Shown: piece by piece, positions 42,691 to 51,461 of the stretch
How the letters are laid out: every line of letters begins with the position of its first letter
Position numbering within the stretch: position 1 is the stretch's first letter
Origin: JANQOZ01 sp045106555
GTDB taxonomy: Bacteria; Pseudomonadota; Gammaproteobacteria; Xanthomonadales; SZUA-38
DNA length: 64,000 nucleotides
Direction: 5' to 3'
NCBI GenBank assembly: GCA_045106555.1
Contig: JBGCET010000002.1
Coordinates: 186,001-250,000, forward strand
Notes under the pieces: generated by a model
Seen by the model: only the letters and a program-made list of their open reading frames with translations
What the model was told of the DNA's origin: nothing
Database searches by the model: none
Translations under genes and position numbers: made by a program

Positions 42691-43311
42691 TCACTGGCTT
42701 GAGGCGTCAGACTCGCATTCGAGCTCGTACAAGAACAGCGCGCGGACCCTTTTTACATCTCGTTGTACAGTGCGCAGCGAAACGTTTAATTCCTCGGCCA
42801 CCTCTTTGGGCTCTTGTCCTACGAGATAAATGCGCTCAAACACGTGGACAGCCCTCGGGTCTTCGGCTTCGATACGTTCTAGAAACCCACCCAGCTTGAG
42901 TAAAGCAGCGTCATTGTCGGGTGCTGGAATATCCCGATCCTGCAGGGACAAATGAAGATCCATTCCGCCGCGTTTTTGCGCCGAGTGGCGTCGCGCCAAA
43001 TCAATCAGGTGATGCCGCATCGCTTTTGCACAGAGCGCGTAAAAATGGTGTCGGCTTTCTGCCTGCATTCCGCTGGCCAGCAACCGTTCGTATAGGCTGT
43101 GCACCAATGCCGTAGTTTGCATACCCGCGGCGTTGCCGCCTCTGCGCAATTGCCGACTGGCTATCCGCTTGAGTTCAGCGTAAACCAACGGAATCAGATG
43201 ATCCCAGGCTTTAGGTTCGCCTTCGCTAACCGCCTGCACGAGCTGGGTTATGGAGCGTTGATCAGACAGAGCAAGAGCACCGTGGGTTGTCGAAGCTATA
43301 GGCGAACACAA
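42691..43311 (-). CDS. ECF RNA polymerase sigma factor, TIGR02999 type
   Basis: A 206-residue sigma factor. Region 2 (ITQLVQAVSEGEPKAWDHLI, PLVYAELKRIASRQLRRGGN) and the family block QTTALVHSLYERLL are clear. Region 4 HTH is EPKEVAEELNVSLRTVQRDV. No anti-sigma gene is present. Sigma factors of this type are typically encoded beside Ser/Thr kinases, as here, and are thought to be switched on by phosphorylation. The only initiation codon near the family start is a TTG at 43311, so the exact start is uncertain. It is divergent from the BNR propeller gene across a 208-base gap with no other feature seen. Confidence 0.9.
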   Translation of the reverse strand: MCSPIASTTHGALALSDQRSITQLVQAVSEGEPKAWDHLIPLVYAELKRIASRQLRRGGNAAGMQTTALVHSLYERLLASGMQAESRHHFYALCAKAMRHHLIDLARRHSAQKRGGMDLHLSLQDRDIPAPDNDAALLKLGGFLERIEAEDPRAVHVFERIYLVGQEPKEVAEELNVSLRTVQRDVKRVRALFLYELECESDASSQ

Positions 43312-43519
43312 TTAGACGCCCGGCTCAAGTGTGCAGGTTTGTGAGGTCGCCATGGACCCATAAAGGGTTGCAGTTAGTGGTCCGTACATTAGTTAAAACC
43401 CTCATGTGTGGCTTGGAGATGCTTGTTCGACGCTGACCGCGAATTCGTTTCCCGATATGATCAGCATTCGGCGCGCTGTGCACTCAGCTTAATTTATTTC
43501 TTTTCCATTACTGAGAATT

Positions 43520-46500
43520 ATGACCTTGATAAGAAAAACGCTCATAACTGTGTCTGCCCTCCCCCAATTTACTTCCGCTGCCTTTATGTACTGGGCAATG
43601 CTCTGTCTGTTGGTGGTTTCGGTCAATGTTAGCGCCGCACCAAACGGGGTGGTATCGGAGGCGTCCAAAGGTTTGACCCTGAGAAGTATTGGGCCCGCTT
43701 TGATGGGGGGACGGATTGCTGACATCGCTATCCATCCTGATCACAAAAACCTGTGGTACGTGGCTGTCGGTTCCGGTGGCGTCTGGAAAACCAACAATGC
43801 GGGTACCAGCTGGACATCCATTTTTGATGATCAGGCGTCGTATTCCATTGGTGATGTCGCCGTTGACCCTAACAATCCTGATGTTGTCTGGGTGGGTACC
43901 GGGGAGAACGTCAGCGGCAGACATGTGGGGTGGGGCAGTGGCGTCTATAAGAGCCTTGACGGCGGCAAGACCTGGGCCAACCTTGGACTGACCAAATCCG
44001 AGCATATTGCAAAAATTCTGGTTGATCCGCGGGACAGCAACATCGTGTATGTGGCTGCCGAAGGGCCGCTGTGGGCTGAAGGCGGCGAGCGCGGAGTCTA
44101 TAAAACCACCGATGGTGGTGTGACCTGGCAAGCCATATTAGAAATTGATGAAAATACCGGAGTGACAGATCTTGAGTTTCATCCCACCAATCCGGATGTG
44201 CTGTATGCCGCCGCGTATGAACGTCGTCGTCATGTCTGGGGTTTGATGGCAGGCGGACCCAATGGCGGTATTTACAAATCTTCTGACGCGGGCGCTAGTT
44301 GGAGCAGGAAGACCGAAGGTTTGCCCAGTGGCGATGTGGGCAAAATTGGACTGGCCGTTACCCAGGCAGATCCCCAGCGTGTATATGCAACCATCGAAGC
44401 CGACGATGACAACAAGGGCTTTTACCGTTCGATGGATCAGGGCGAGAGCTTTAGTCGTACCAACAACTACATTTCCGGCGGCACCGGGCCGCACTACTAC
44501 ATGGAGCTGTCAGCGTCCCAGCAGACCGCAGATCTGGTGTTCCAGATGGACGTATTTTTCCGCGTTACTCGCGACGGCGGAGAGCAATTTTCGGTGTTGG
44601 GTACAGGCCGGGAAAAACACAGCGATAACCATGCGCTTTGGATAGATCCAGAAAACGACCAACATTTGCTGGCAGGCACGGATGCCGGGCTTTATGAGAC
44701 TTTTGATCAGGGGATCAACTGGCGACATTTTCCCAATCTACCCATCTCCCAGTTCTACAAGGTCGCCGTTGATAACACCGAACCTTTCTACAATATCCTC
44801 GGCGGCACTCAGGACCTGGGCACTTTGTTTGGACCTTCAAGAACGATGATTACCGAAGGCGTTCGTAACCAGGATTGGTATGTGCCGCTAGGCGCTGATG
44901 GCTATGGCGTAGCCTTCGATCCCAGCGACAACAACGTTGGCTACATGGAATTTCAACAGGGCTACATGTTTCGTCATCACCGCGATACCAACGAGCTGGT
45001 GCATATTCAGCCACAGCCCAAGCCCGGCGACGCTCCCGAACGCTGGAACTGGGATACCCCGATCGTTGTGAGCGCCCACGACTCATCCCGTCTGTATGTG
45101 GGATCTCAACGGGTTTGGCAAAGTGACGATCGTGGCAGCTCATGGCGCGCCCTCAGCGAAGACCTAACCACCAACGAAAACCGCTATGAACGGGAGTACC
45201 GGGGGCGGGTGTGGAGTGTTGATGCGTTGCACGACAACGGCGCCATGTCCAAATACGCCACGATCTCCACGATCTCCGAGTCGCCCGTCAAAGAAGGGAC
45301 GTTGTATTCCGGCTCCGACGATGGGCTGATCCATTCAACGCAAGATGGCGGGGCGACCTGGCAACGCGCCCGTCAACTGCCCAGCGATGCAAGCCCGCTG
45401 TTCATCAACGACCTGGAAGCCTCTCAGCACAACGCCGATACAGTTTTTGCGGTGGCGGATGGACACAAGCTGGGGGACTTCTCTCCTTACGTGTTTGTGA
45501 GCAACAATCATGGCCAAAGCTGGCGTTCAATTGCCGGAGATCTGCCAGATGGCACGATTGCATGGGCCATCGAGCAAGACCATGAAGACGAAAACCTGTT
45601 ATTCCTTGGCACCGAGTACGCACTGTATTTCAGCGTCAACGGCGGGACGAACTGGAACAAGGTGGCGGGTTCACCCACCATTGCCTTCCGAGATCTAAAG
45701 TTACAGCGTCGCGACAACGATCTGGTCGGTGCAACCTTTGGCCGCGGGATCTATGTGCTTGACGACTATTCCGCGTTGCGTTTCTTGGGCCAGGAAGACT
45801 TTGGTCGTCAGCCTGTGGTATTTCCGGTGCGAGATGCCTGGTGGTACATCCCGTCCGTACCAACTCAGGCGGTGGGCATGCCCACCATGGGTAGCGACAG
45901 CTTTCGAACCGCCAATCCGGAATTCGGCGCAACATTCACTTACTACCTGCCTGAAGCGCTTGAAACCAAAAAACAGGTTCGCCGTGAGGGGGAGAAAGCC
46001 CTTCGCGAAGACGGGCGTAACGTCGCGTTTCCCGGCTGGGATGCACTGGGTGCTGAGGCGATAGAAGCAAAGCCCAAAGTGTTGCTCTTGGTCAGTGATG
46101 GAGACAACAAGCCGGTTCGCTGGATTGAGGCGGTCAACAAAAAGGGCTCTCATCGAGCGACCTGGGATCTTCGTCGGCCGGCCCCCGATGCCGTTGACCT
46201 GTCTACACCTGAATTTATCCCTCCCTGGGTCAGTGAGCCTCAGGGGCCGCTAGCGGCGCCGGGCAACTATTCGGTTCAGCTGTTCACCGTCAGTGGCGGC
46301 AAGGCGCAGCCCATTGGCGCTTCGCAGTCATTTCTGGTGAAGCCGGTGCGAGCGGCTAGCGACGGCACAGACTACGCCGAAGTTGCGGCCTTTCAGCAAA
46401 AGAGCGCAGAGCTGATGCGGCAAATTGTCCACGCCGGGGAAGAGCTGAAAAGAACGCGAGATCTCCTGTCCCACATGCAAGCGGCGGCCATACGGGCGCC

Positions 46501-46816
46501 AGCAGCAAGTCCGGAGCTGATGCTTAGCCTCGACGCTTTAGGTGCTGAGCTAAACCAGCTACAGGTTCAACTTTCGGGTGACAGGGTTCGTCAAGGCCTG
46601 AATGAATCGGTGACGCCGTCAATCGGCGGGCGAGCCTACAACGCGACGACCAGCTGGAATACGACTCAACTGCCAACCGAAACACAGCGTTCGGACTATG
46701 CAATCGCCAGTCGGGAATACACGACGTTTTCAGAGAATTTGGAGGCGCTGCTGGAAGGTCCGCTTGCGGAGTTGGAGGTAGCATTGGCGGCCGCAGGTGC
46801 GCCAAGCTGGCGATAG
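43520..46816 (+). CDS. Large exported BNR/VPS10-type propeller protein
   Basis: A 1098-residue exported protein. It has an N-terminal hydrophobic signal (about residues 22-40, ending VSA). At least six Asp-box/BNR motifs of the S/T-x-D-x-G-x-S/T-W type follow, for example GVWKTNNAGTSW, GVYKSLDGGKTW, GVYKTTDGGVTW and GLIHSTQDGGATW. They indicate one or two sortilin-like beta-propellers. The last ~250 residues hold a FlgD-like beta segment (ATWDLRRPAPDAV ... APGNYSVQLFTV) and a helical end. Close relatives occur in many marine bacteria and Bacteroidota. The function is unknown; periplasmic glycan or peptide handling is suspected. Confidence 0.85.
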   Translation: MTLIRKTLITVSALPQFTSAAFMYWAMLCLLVVSVNVSAAPNGVVSEASKGLTLRSIGPALMGGRIADIAIHPDHKNLWYVAVGSGGVWKTNNAGTSWTSIFDDQASYSIGDVAVDPNNPDVVWVGTGENVSGRHVGWGSGVYKSLDGGKTWANLGLTKSEHIAKILVDPRDSNIVYVAAEGPLWAEGGERGVYKTTDGGVTWQAILEIDENTGVTDLEFHPTNPDVLYAAAYERRRHVWGLMAGGPNGGIYKSSDAGASWSRKTEGLPSGDVGKIGLAVTQADPQRVYATIEADDDNKGFYRSMDQGESFSRTNNYISGGTGPHYYMELSASQQTADLVFQMDVFFRVTRDGGEQFSVLGTGREKHSDNHALWIDPENDQHLLAGTDAGLYETFDQGINWRHFPNLPISQFYKVAVDNTEPFYNILGGTQDLGTLFGPSRTMITEGVRNQDWYVPLGADGYGVAFDPSDNNVGYMEFQQGYMFRHHRDTNELVHIQPQPKPGDAPERWNWDTPIVVSAHDSSRLYVGSQRVWQSDDRGSSWRALSEDLTTNENRYEREYRGRVWSVDALHDNGAMSKYATISTISESPVKEGTLYSGSDDGLIHSTQDGGATWQRARQLPSDASPLFINDLEASQHNADTVFAVADGHKLGDFSPYVFVSNNHGQSWRSIAGDLPDGTIAWAIEQDHEDENLLFLGTEYALYFSVNGGTNWNKVAGSPTIAFRDLKLQRRDNDLVGATFGRGIYVLDDYSALRFLGQEDFGRQPVVFPVRDAWWYIPSVPTQAVGMPTMGSDSFRTANPEFGATFTYYLPEALETKKQVRREGEKALREDGRNVAFPGWDALGAEAIEAKPKVLLLVSDGDNKPVRWIEAVNKKGSHRATWDLRRPAPDAVDLSTPEFIPPWVSEPQGPLAAPGNYSVQLFTVSGGKAQPIGASQSFLVKPVRAASDGTDYAEVAAFQQKSAELMRQIVHAGEELKRTRDLLSHMQAAAIRAPAASPELMLSLDALGAELNQLQVQLSGDRVRQGLNESVTPSIGGRAYNATTSWNTTQLPTETQRSDYAIASREYTTFSENLEALLEGPLAELEVALAAAGAPSWR

Positions 46817-46831
46817 CGATCTGATAAAGCC

Positions 46832-46859
46832 AAGCGGGGTCAGAATGCTGACCCCGCTT
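46832..46859. terminator. Strong hairpin between convergent genes
   Basis: A perfect 12-bp stem, AAGCGGGGTCAG with its complement, and an AATG loop lie between the convergent propeller and isocitrate dehydrogenase genes. The tract after the stem on the plus strand is AAATTTTATG and on the minus strand GGCTTTATC, so U-runs are short. It is probably a bidirectional terminator of modest strength. Confidence 0.55.
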
Positions 46860-46873
46860 AAATTTTATGAGTG

Positions 46874-49132
46874 TCAGGCGTTTCCAGAAAGGATGCTTTC
46901 GCTAGCCTGCTGCAATGTGGTGTTGAAGGTAGGGCTGGGACGCATCACGGCTTCGGCTTTTTCTGCATCGGCGAAATAGTAGCCGCCGATATCCACGGTT
47001 TGCCCCTGCACAACTCGCATTTCTTCGACAATCTTGTCTTGATTGTCCGCAAGCGTTTTGGCCAGCGGAGCAAATTGGCTGGCCAATGCTTTATCACCAG
47101 TTTGTTCGGCCAGTGCTTGAGCCCAGTACAGCGTTAAGTAGAAATGGCTGCCCCGGTTATCCAATTCACCAGTTCGCCGCGAAGGAGAACGGCCCTCTGT
47201 GAGCAGCTTCTCTGTGGCGGAATCCAGTGCGTTGGCAAGAATCTCAACTTTGGTGTTGCCTTGCTTTTTGCCCAATTCTTCCAGCGACACGGCTAGGGCC
47301 AGAAACTCCCCCAGGGAATCCCAACGCAGATGGTTTTCTTCCACCAGCTGCTGAACATGTTTTGGTGCCGAGCCGCCGGCGCCCGTTTCGAACAAGCCGC
47401 CACCGGCCATTAACGGAACGATGGACAGCATCTTCGCTGAGGTGCCCAGTTCCATAATGGGAAACAGGTCCGTCAGGTAATCACGCAGGATATTGCCGGT
47501 CACCGAGATGGTATCCAGGCCGCGGTAAACACGTTCCAGGGTAAACCGCATGGCCCGAACCTGAGACATGATCTGAATATCCAGCCCTTCGGTATCGTGG
47601 TCCTTCAGATATTCTTCCACTTTCTTGATCAGTTCGTTTTCGTGGGGGCGGTAAGGGTCGAGCCAGAACACCGCCGGCGTGTTTGAGTTGCGAGCACGGG
47701 TAACCGCCAGTTTGACCCAATCCTTAATGGCTGCGTCGCGAACCTGGCACATGCGCCAGATGTCGCCTTCTTCGACGTTTTGCGACAGCAATACCTCGCC
47801 GGTTTCAAGATCGATAATATTGGCTACACCGGCGGAGGGTGCTTCGAAAGTCTTGTCGTGGGATCCGTATTCTTCCGCCTTCTGGGCCATCAATCCAACA
47901 TTGGGAACCGTGCCCATCGTGGTTGGGTCGAAGTTTCCGTGCCACTTGCAGAAGTTAATCAGCTCCTGATAAATCCGCGCAAAGGTGGATTCTGGCAATA
48001 CCGCTTTACAGTCTTTCGGTTTGCCGTCTGCGCCCCACATTTTTCCGCCCGATCGAATCATCGCCGGCATGGACGCGTCGACAATCACGTCGCTGGGTGA
48101 ATGAAAGTTGGTAATGCCTCGATCTGAATCGACCATGGCCAGCCCAGGACGGTGTTCCTGGCAGGCAAGAAAATCCCGTTTCACTTCTTCCCGGATACTG
48201 CTGGGTAAGCTGTCCACCTTATCCCACAAGACCGACATACCGTTGTTGGCATTGAAATCCAGCTCTTCAAACAACGCGGCATGTTTTTCAAACGCGTCTT
48301 TATAAAAGATTCTGACGCAATGGCCAAACACGATCGGGTGAGACACCTTCATCATGGTGGCTTTAACATGCAGAGAGAACAGCAGGTCGGCATCTCGACA
48401 GTCGTTCATTTCTGTTTCGAAAAACTCACACAGCGCATTTTTGCTCATGAACATGGAGTCAATGACCTCGCCGTCTCGCACGTCGATAGACTCTTTGAGG
48501 ACAACGGTTTTTCCATCAGCACCGGTCAAGGCCATTTTTACCTTGCGCGGCTTGTCCATGGTGAGGGACTTTTCGCCTTCATAAAAATCGCCATGGTCCA
48601 TGTGGGAAACGTGGGTTTGTGACCACTGCTTCCACTCGCCCATGGGGTGAGGGTTTTTACGCGCATAATTTTTCACCGCCAGCGGCGCCCGGCGATCGGA
48701 GTTGCCCTCGCGAAGCACCGGGTTCACTGCGGATCCCAGACATTTGCTGTAGCGCGCCTTTACGGCCTGCTCCTGTTCATTGGCCGGTACTTCGGGATAG
48801 TCGGGCAACGCGTAACCTTTGGCCTGTAGTTCTTTGATGCAGGCGATCAGCTGGCCCACGGACGCGCTGATGTTTGGCAATTTAATAATGGTCGTGGACG
48901 GGTCTTGAGTGAGGCTCCCCAGCTCAGCCAGATTGTCGGGCTTTTGTTGATCTTCGGGTAGCTGGTCTGCGAAGGCTGCGAGAACTCGGGCGGCGACGGA
49001 TATGTCCTTTTCCACCACGTCGACCCCAGCGGCGCCGGCGAACGTGCGGATAATGGGCAACAACGAGTAGGTGGCCAGAAGCGGCGCTTCGTCCGTCAAC
49101 GTATAAAAGATTTTCGGTTTTTCGTCAGTCAT
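46874..49132 (-). CDS. icd: NADP-dependent isocitrate dehydrogenase, monomeric type
   Basis: A 752-residue cytoplasmic TCA enzyme that converts isocitrate to 2-oxoglutarate, CO2 and NADPH. The sequence is the large monomeric form. It has the opening KIFYTLTDEAPLLATYSLLP, PNISASVGQL, GSAVNPVLREGNSDRR (substrate-binding Ser/Arg loop) and KTFEAPSAGVANIID. Start ATG 49132 has AGGA seven bases upstream; six further upstream codons are unlikely to be translated. The length equals the family norm (about 740-750). It is monocistronic and divergent from a cytochrome b561 gene. Confidence 0.97.
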   Translation of the reverse strand: MTDEKPKIFYTLTDEAPLLATYSLLPIIRTFAGAAGVDVVEKDISVAARVLAAFADQLPEDQQKPDNLAELGSLTQDPSTTIIKLPNISASVGQLIACIKELQAKGYALPDYPEVPANEQEQAVKARYSKCLGSAVNPVLREGNSDRRAPLAVKNYARKNPHPMGEWKQWSQTHVSHMDHGDFYEGEKSLTMDKPRKVKMALTGADGKTVVLKESIDVRDGEVIDSMFMSKNALCEFFETEMNDCRDADLLFSLHVKATMMKVSHPIVFGHCVRIFYKDAFEKHAALFEELDFNANNGMSVLWDKVDSLPSSIREEVKRDFLACQEHRPGLAMVDSDRGITNFHSPSDVIVDASMPAMIRSGGKMWGADGKPKDCKAVLPESTFARIYQELINFCKWHGNFDPTTMGTVPNVGLMAQKAEEYGSHDKTFEAPSAGVANIIDLETGEVLLSQNVEEGDIWRMCQVRDAAIKDWVKLAVTRARNSNTPAVFWLDPYRPHENELIKKVEEYLKDHDTEGLDIQIMSQVRAMRFTLERVYRGLDTISVTGNILRDYLTDLFPIMELGTSAKMLSIVPLMAGGGLFETGAGGSAPKHVQQLVEENHLRWDSLGEFLALAVSLEELGKKQGNTKVEILANALDSATEKLLTEGRSPSRRTGELDNRGSHFYLTLYWAQALAEQTGDKALASQFAPLAKTLADNQDKIVEEMRVVQGQTVDIGGYYFADAEKAEAVMRPSPTFNTTLQQASESILSGNA

Positions 49133-49309
49133 TCTCAGTCCTATTCCCAAGCCTCATGGAGTTGCCATTGGGCAACTCGTGGTATTTTGCCCGGGGCCCA
49201 GACCCCAGGGCCGATCATTTTACGCATATGCACTCGGTTCGAGTAGCCTCGCATTGATTTCGGCGCAGCTCCCCCGCGATAATCGGGGTGAACCACCTTA
49301 GGCGTGCTC

Positions 49310-49972
49310 ATGGCAGACAACAAAAAGCTCATCTGGGATATCCCAACCCGGCTATTTCATTGGGCCATCGTGATTACCCTGGGTTATTCCTGGTATTCAA
49401 TGGAGATAGCCAACGACCTGGAGCAACACTTTCTTTCGGGTTATGTGGCGTTGGGACTAATCGTCTTTCGCATCGTCTGGGGGCTGGTGGGTACACGCTA
49501 CGCAAGATTCAGCAGTTTTCTCATTCGCCCTTCGGAGATTGTTGCTTACGCAAAAACGCTCGCGAGTAAAGAGAGTCGACAATACGCCGGTCATAATCCG
49601 CTGGGCAGCCTTTCGGTGCTTGCACTGCTGCTGTTCATTTTGGTACAGGCCGGTACGGGCATGTTTGCTGACGATGAGTATTATTTCTTTGCGCCCTTAA
49701 ACCAGTTTGTCTCACCGGCAACGGCCGGGTCGATCACGGAATTTCATGGGCTCAGCGCGAAGATCATTCTTGGGCTTTCAATCCTGCATATCCTAGCGAT
49801 TGTTTTTTATCGGCTCATCAAGAAAGAAAAGTTGGTGCTGGCAATGATCACCGGGAAGAAACCCGATGTGCTGGACAACTACGAGCCGATTGCCGGATCT
49901 CGTCTGCTAAGAGCCACAGTGTTGGCGATCATCGTTGCCGCCGGCGTTTACGGCGTCGTGAATTACGTGTAG
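49310..49972 (+). CDS. Diheme cytochrome b561 (bacterial type)
   Basis: A 220-residue inner-membrane protein with four main TM helices. Conserved heme-ligand His residues are seen in RLFHWAIVIT, TEFHGLSAKI and LSILHILAIV. The opening WDIPTRLFHWA is diagnostic. Bacterial b561 proteins pass electrons between quinol and periplasmic c-type cytochromes. A c'-type cytochrome gene converges on it 86 bases away, which suggests a functional pair. ATG 49310 is preferred over a GTG two codons earlier. Confidence 0.92.
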   Translation: MADNKKLIWDIPTRLFHWAIVITLGYSWYSMEIANDLEQHFLSGYVALGLIVFRIVWGLVGTRYARFSSFLIRPSEIVAYAKTLASKESRQYAGHNPLGSLSVLALLLFILVQAGTGMFADDEYYFFAPLNQFVSPATAGSITEFHGLSAKIILGLSILHILAIVFYRLIKKEKLVLAMITGKKPDVLDNYEPIAGSRLLRATVLAIIVAAGVYGVVNYV

Positions 49973-50007
49973 CGCGCGCCGATCAAACGGTCCGAAGAGG
50001 CGTATAA

Positions 50008-50034
50008 AAAAAAGGGGGCGATGCCCCCTTTTTT
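50008..50034. terminator. Bidirectional Rho-independent terminator
   Basis: A run of A (50006-50013), GGGGGC, a GAT loop, GCCCCC and six T form a symmetrical hairpin with A/T tracts on both sides. It can terminate both the b561 and the convergent cytochrome c' transcript. Confidence 0.92.
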
Positions 50035-50058
50035 GATCCATCGAACCGGTTAGGGCTC

Positions 50059-50514
50059 TTAATTTACGCGCTTTTTGTATTCCCGATGACATCCACCGCA
50101 GGTGCTGCCGCCGAACTCCCGAATGCTGAACGACTCCAGGTCTCCAGAATCGGCATGGCCCTGGGCCGCTTCTTTCAGGTCGTTGGCCTTGGCGGTGAAA
50201 TCGTCAAAATCTTCCCAGATCGCAGGCAATGCCAGCGAGCCTTCGAAAACGTTGCCCTCAATCTGAAAACCGCCAGTGATCATTCCGGCAAGGTAAGCAA
50301 TATCGGCTGCCGCCTGTTTGAACGCGGCCTGATCGCCGGTGGCTTGGGCCGCCGCCATTGCAGACGTTTTATGGCCGATTACCTTAAACAGGCTGTCTCG
50401 GAACACGTATTCTTTTTCTTCAGGTGTTCGGGTGTCGCGCTGGGCATGGGCCAGTCCAGCAAACATTGCTGATACCAGTGCTAGTGTCAGCACTGCCTTA
50501 GAAATAGTCTTCAT
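50059..50514 (-). CDS. Periplasmic cytochrome c' (class II)
   Basis: A 151-residue protein with a signal peptide (residues 1-24, cut after AHA). It forms a four-helix bundle with a single C-terminal heme-binding site CGGCH at 139-143, followed by REYKKR. This is the standard class II cytochrome c' arrangement. Such proteins bind NO or CO or shuttle electrons. It is a likely redox partner of the convergent cytochrome b561. Confidence 0.93.
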   Translation of the reverse strand: MKTISKAVLTLALVSAMFAGLAHAQRDTRTPEEKEYVFRDSLFKVIGHKTSAMAAAQATGDQAAFKQAAADIAYLAGMITGGFQIEGNVFEGSLALPAIWEDFDDFTAKANDLKEAAQGHADSGDLESFSIREFGGSTCGGCHREYKKRVN

Positions 50515-50618
50515 TCTTTATCACTCTCCATCTGTTGCTCAACCAGGTCAACGATATGCGACCATCGTTAGGACACCATACCTTATCTAAACGCCATCAA
50601 TGTGATGACCCTACTGCG

Positions 50619-51311
50619 CTACATTTCGTCCATCCTTTTGACGACAGGTCCGGAATCATCGCTGGCGCGTAATGTAGCCGCTATTGAGTGATGCTTTATG
50701 AGCGATGCGCGCGCCTGCTGCAGGGATTGTTCTGAAATTCTAACGCCTCTAAATAGGGCAAAACCGGACAGGCCAGTTTCTGCGTCAGGCGCTAGCCCGT
50801 AGTTAGCGATGTTGCGTCGATTGCTATCGTGCAGAGTAATCAGCATTCGATACCGTTCTGAACCGTCGCCGGGATTGAACACGCGACGAACTGCGGTGTC
50901 TTCGCTCAGAATTTGGGTTTCCATTCGCGCTGGCGGACCAAACGCGGGTTCGCTGGACTTAAGCGCGATCGTCGAGGCGGATAACACCGTCCAGCGGGTG
51001 GTGCTGACCACCTCAATGCCTTCGCCATCGTGGACTTTTCCTCCGCCGTAAAGGTTAGCCGCCTTACCCGGCGGGTAGAACTTGTGTTCAATTTCGATGA
51101 GTTCATCACCATCGGCCGTCACGTGAACGAGGCTGTGGTACTCCCGTATTTGATAGTCCAGGTTGCCGTCAAAGTAGGTATTGGTGCTGCGCCACCAGCC
51201 GACGCTGTTTTGCCAAAACGGCGAATCGGTGAACAGCGCCGTTTCGGCATTTATAGGCCCGGAAAACAGGCTCGAGAAAACGATCAAACAGATCATAAAG
51301 CGGGAGGTCAT
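50619..51311 (-). CDS. Exported protein of unknown function
   Basis: With start ATG 51311 it has 230 residues and a signal peptide (MICLIVFSSLFSGPINA). The frame extends 40 codons further upstream without a signal. The mature part starts FTDSPFWQNSVGWWRSTNTY and includes IEIEHKFYPPGKAANLYGGG, where a lipocalin-like beta barrel is plausible. I do not recognise the family. It lies between the cytochrome c' and the FG-GAP protein on the same strand, with ~100- and ~150-base gaps, so it is probably its own unit. Confidence 0.7.
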   Translation of the reverse strand: MTSRFMICLIVFSSLFSGPINAETALFTDSPFWQNSVGWWRSTNTYFDGNLDYQIREYHSLVHVTADGDELIEIEHKFYPPGKAANLYGGGKVHDGEGIEVVSTTRWTVLSASTIALKSSEPAFGPPARMETQILSEDTAVRRVFNPGDGSERYRMLITLHDSNRRNIANYGLAPDAETGLSGFALFRGVRISEQSLQQARASLIKHHSIAATLRASDDSGPVVKRMDEM

Positions 51312-51461
51312 AAGCTCGGTAGTCTCGCTGACAAAGGTTAAGCGCATCGAAAACGCGCGAACAAGTCCAGACAGTAGCATCTTCTCTTGATGACATCGCG
51401 CGTGGGTACTGAGTATCAGCTTTGAGTCCAACGCCCACCGTAGTTCAATGGGCCTAGCTGG

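Noticed and set aside
43508..44131. A 207-codon minus-strand frame at the start of the propeller gene
   Set aside because: The plus-strand frame has a signal peptide and BNR motifs; the minus frame has no domain.
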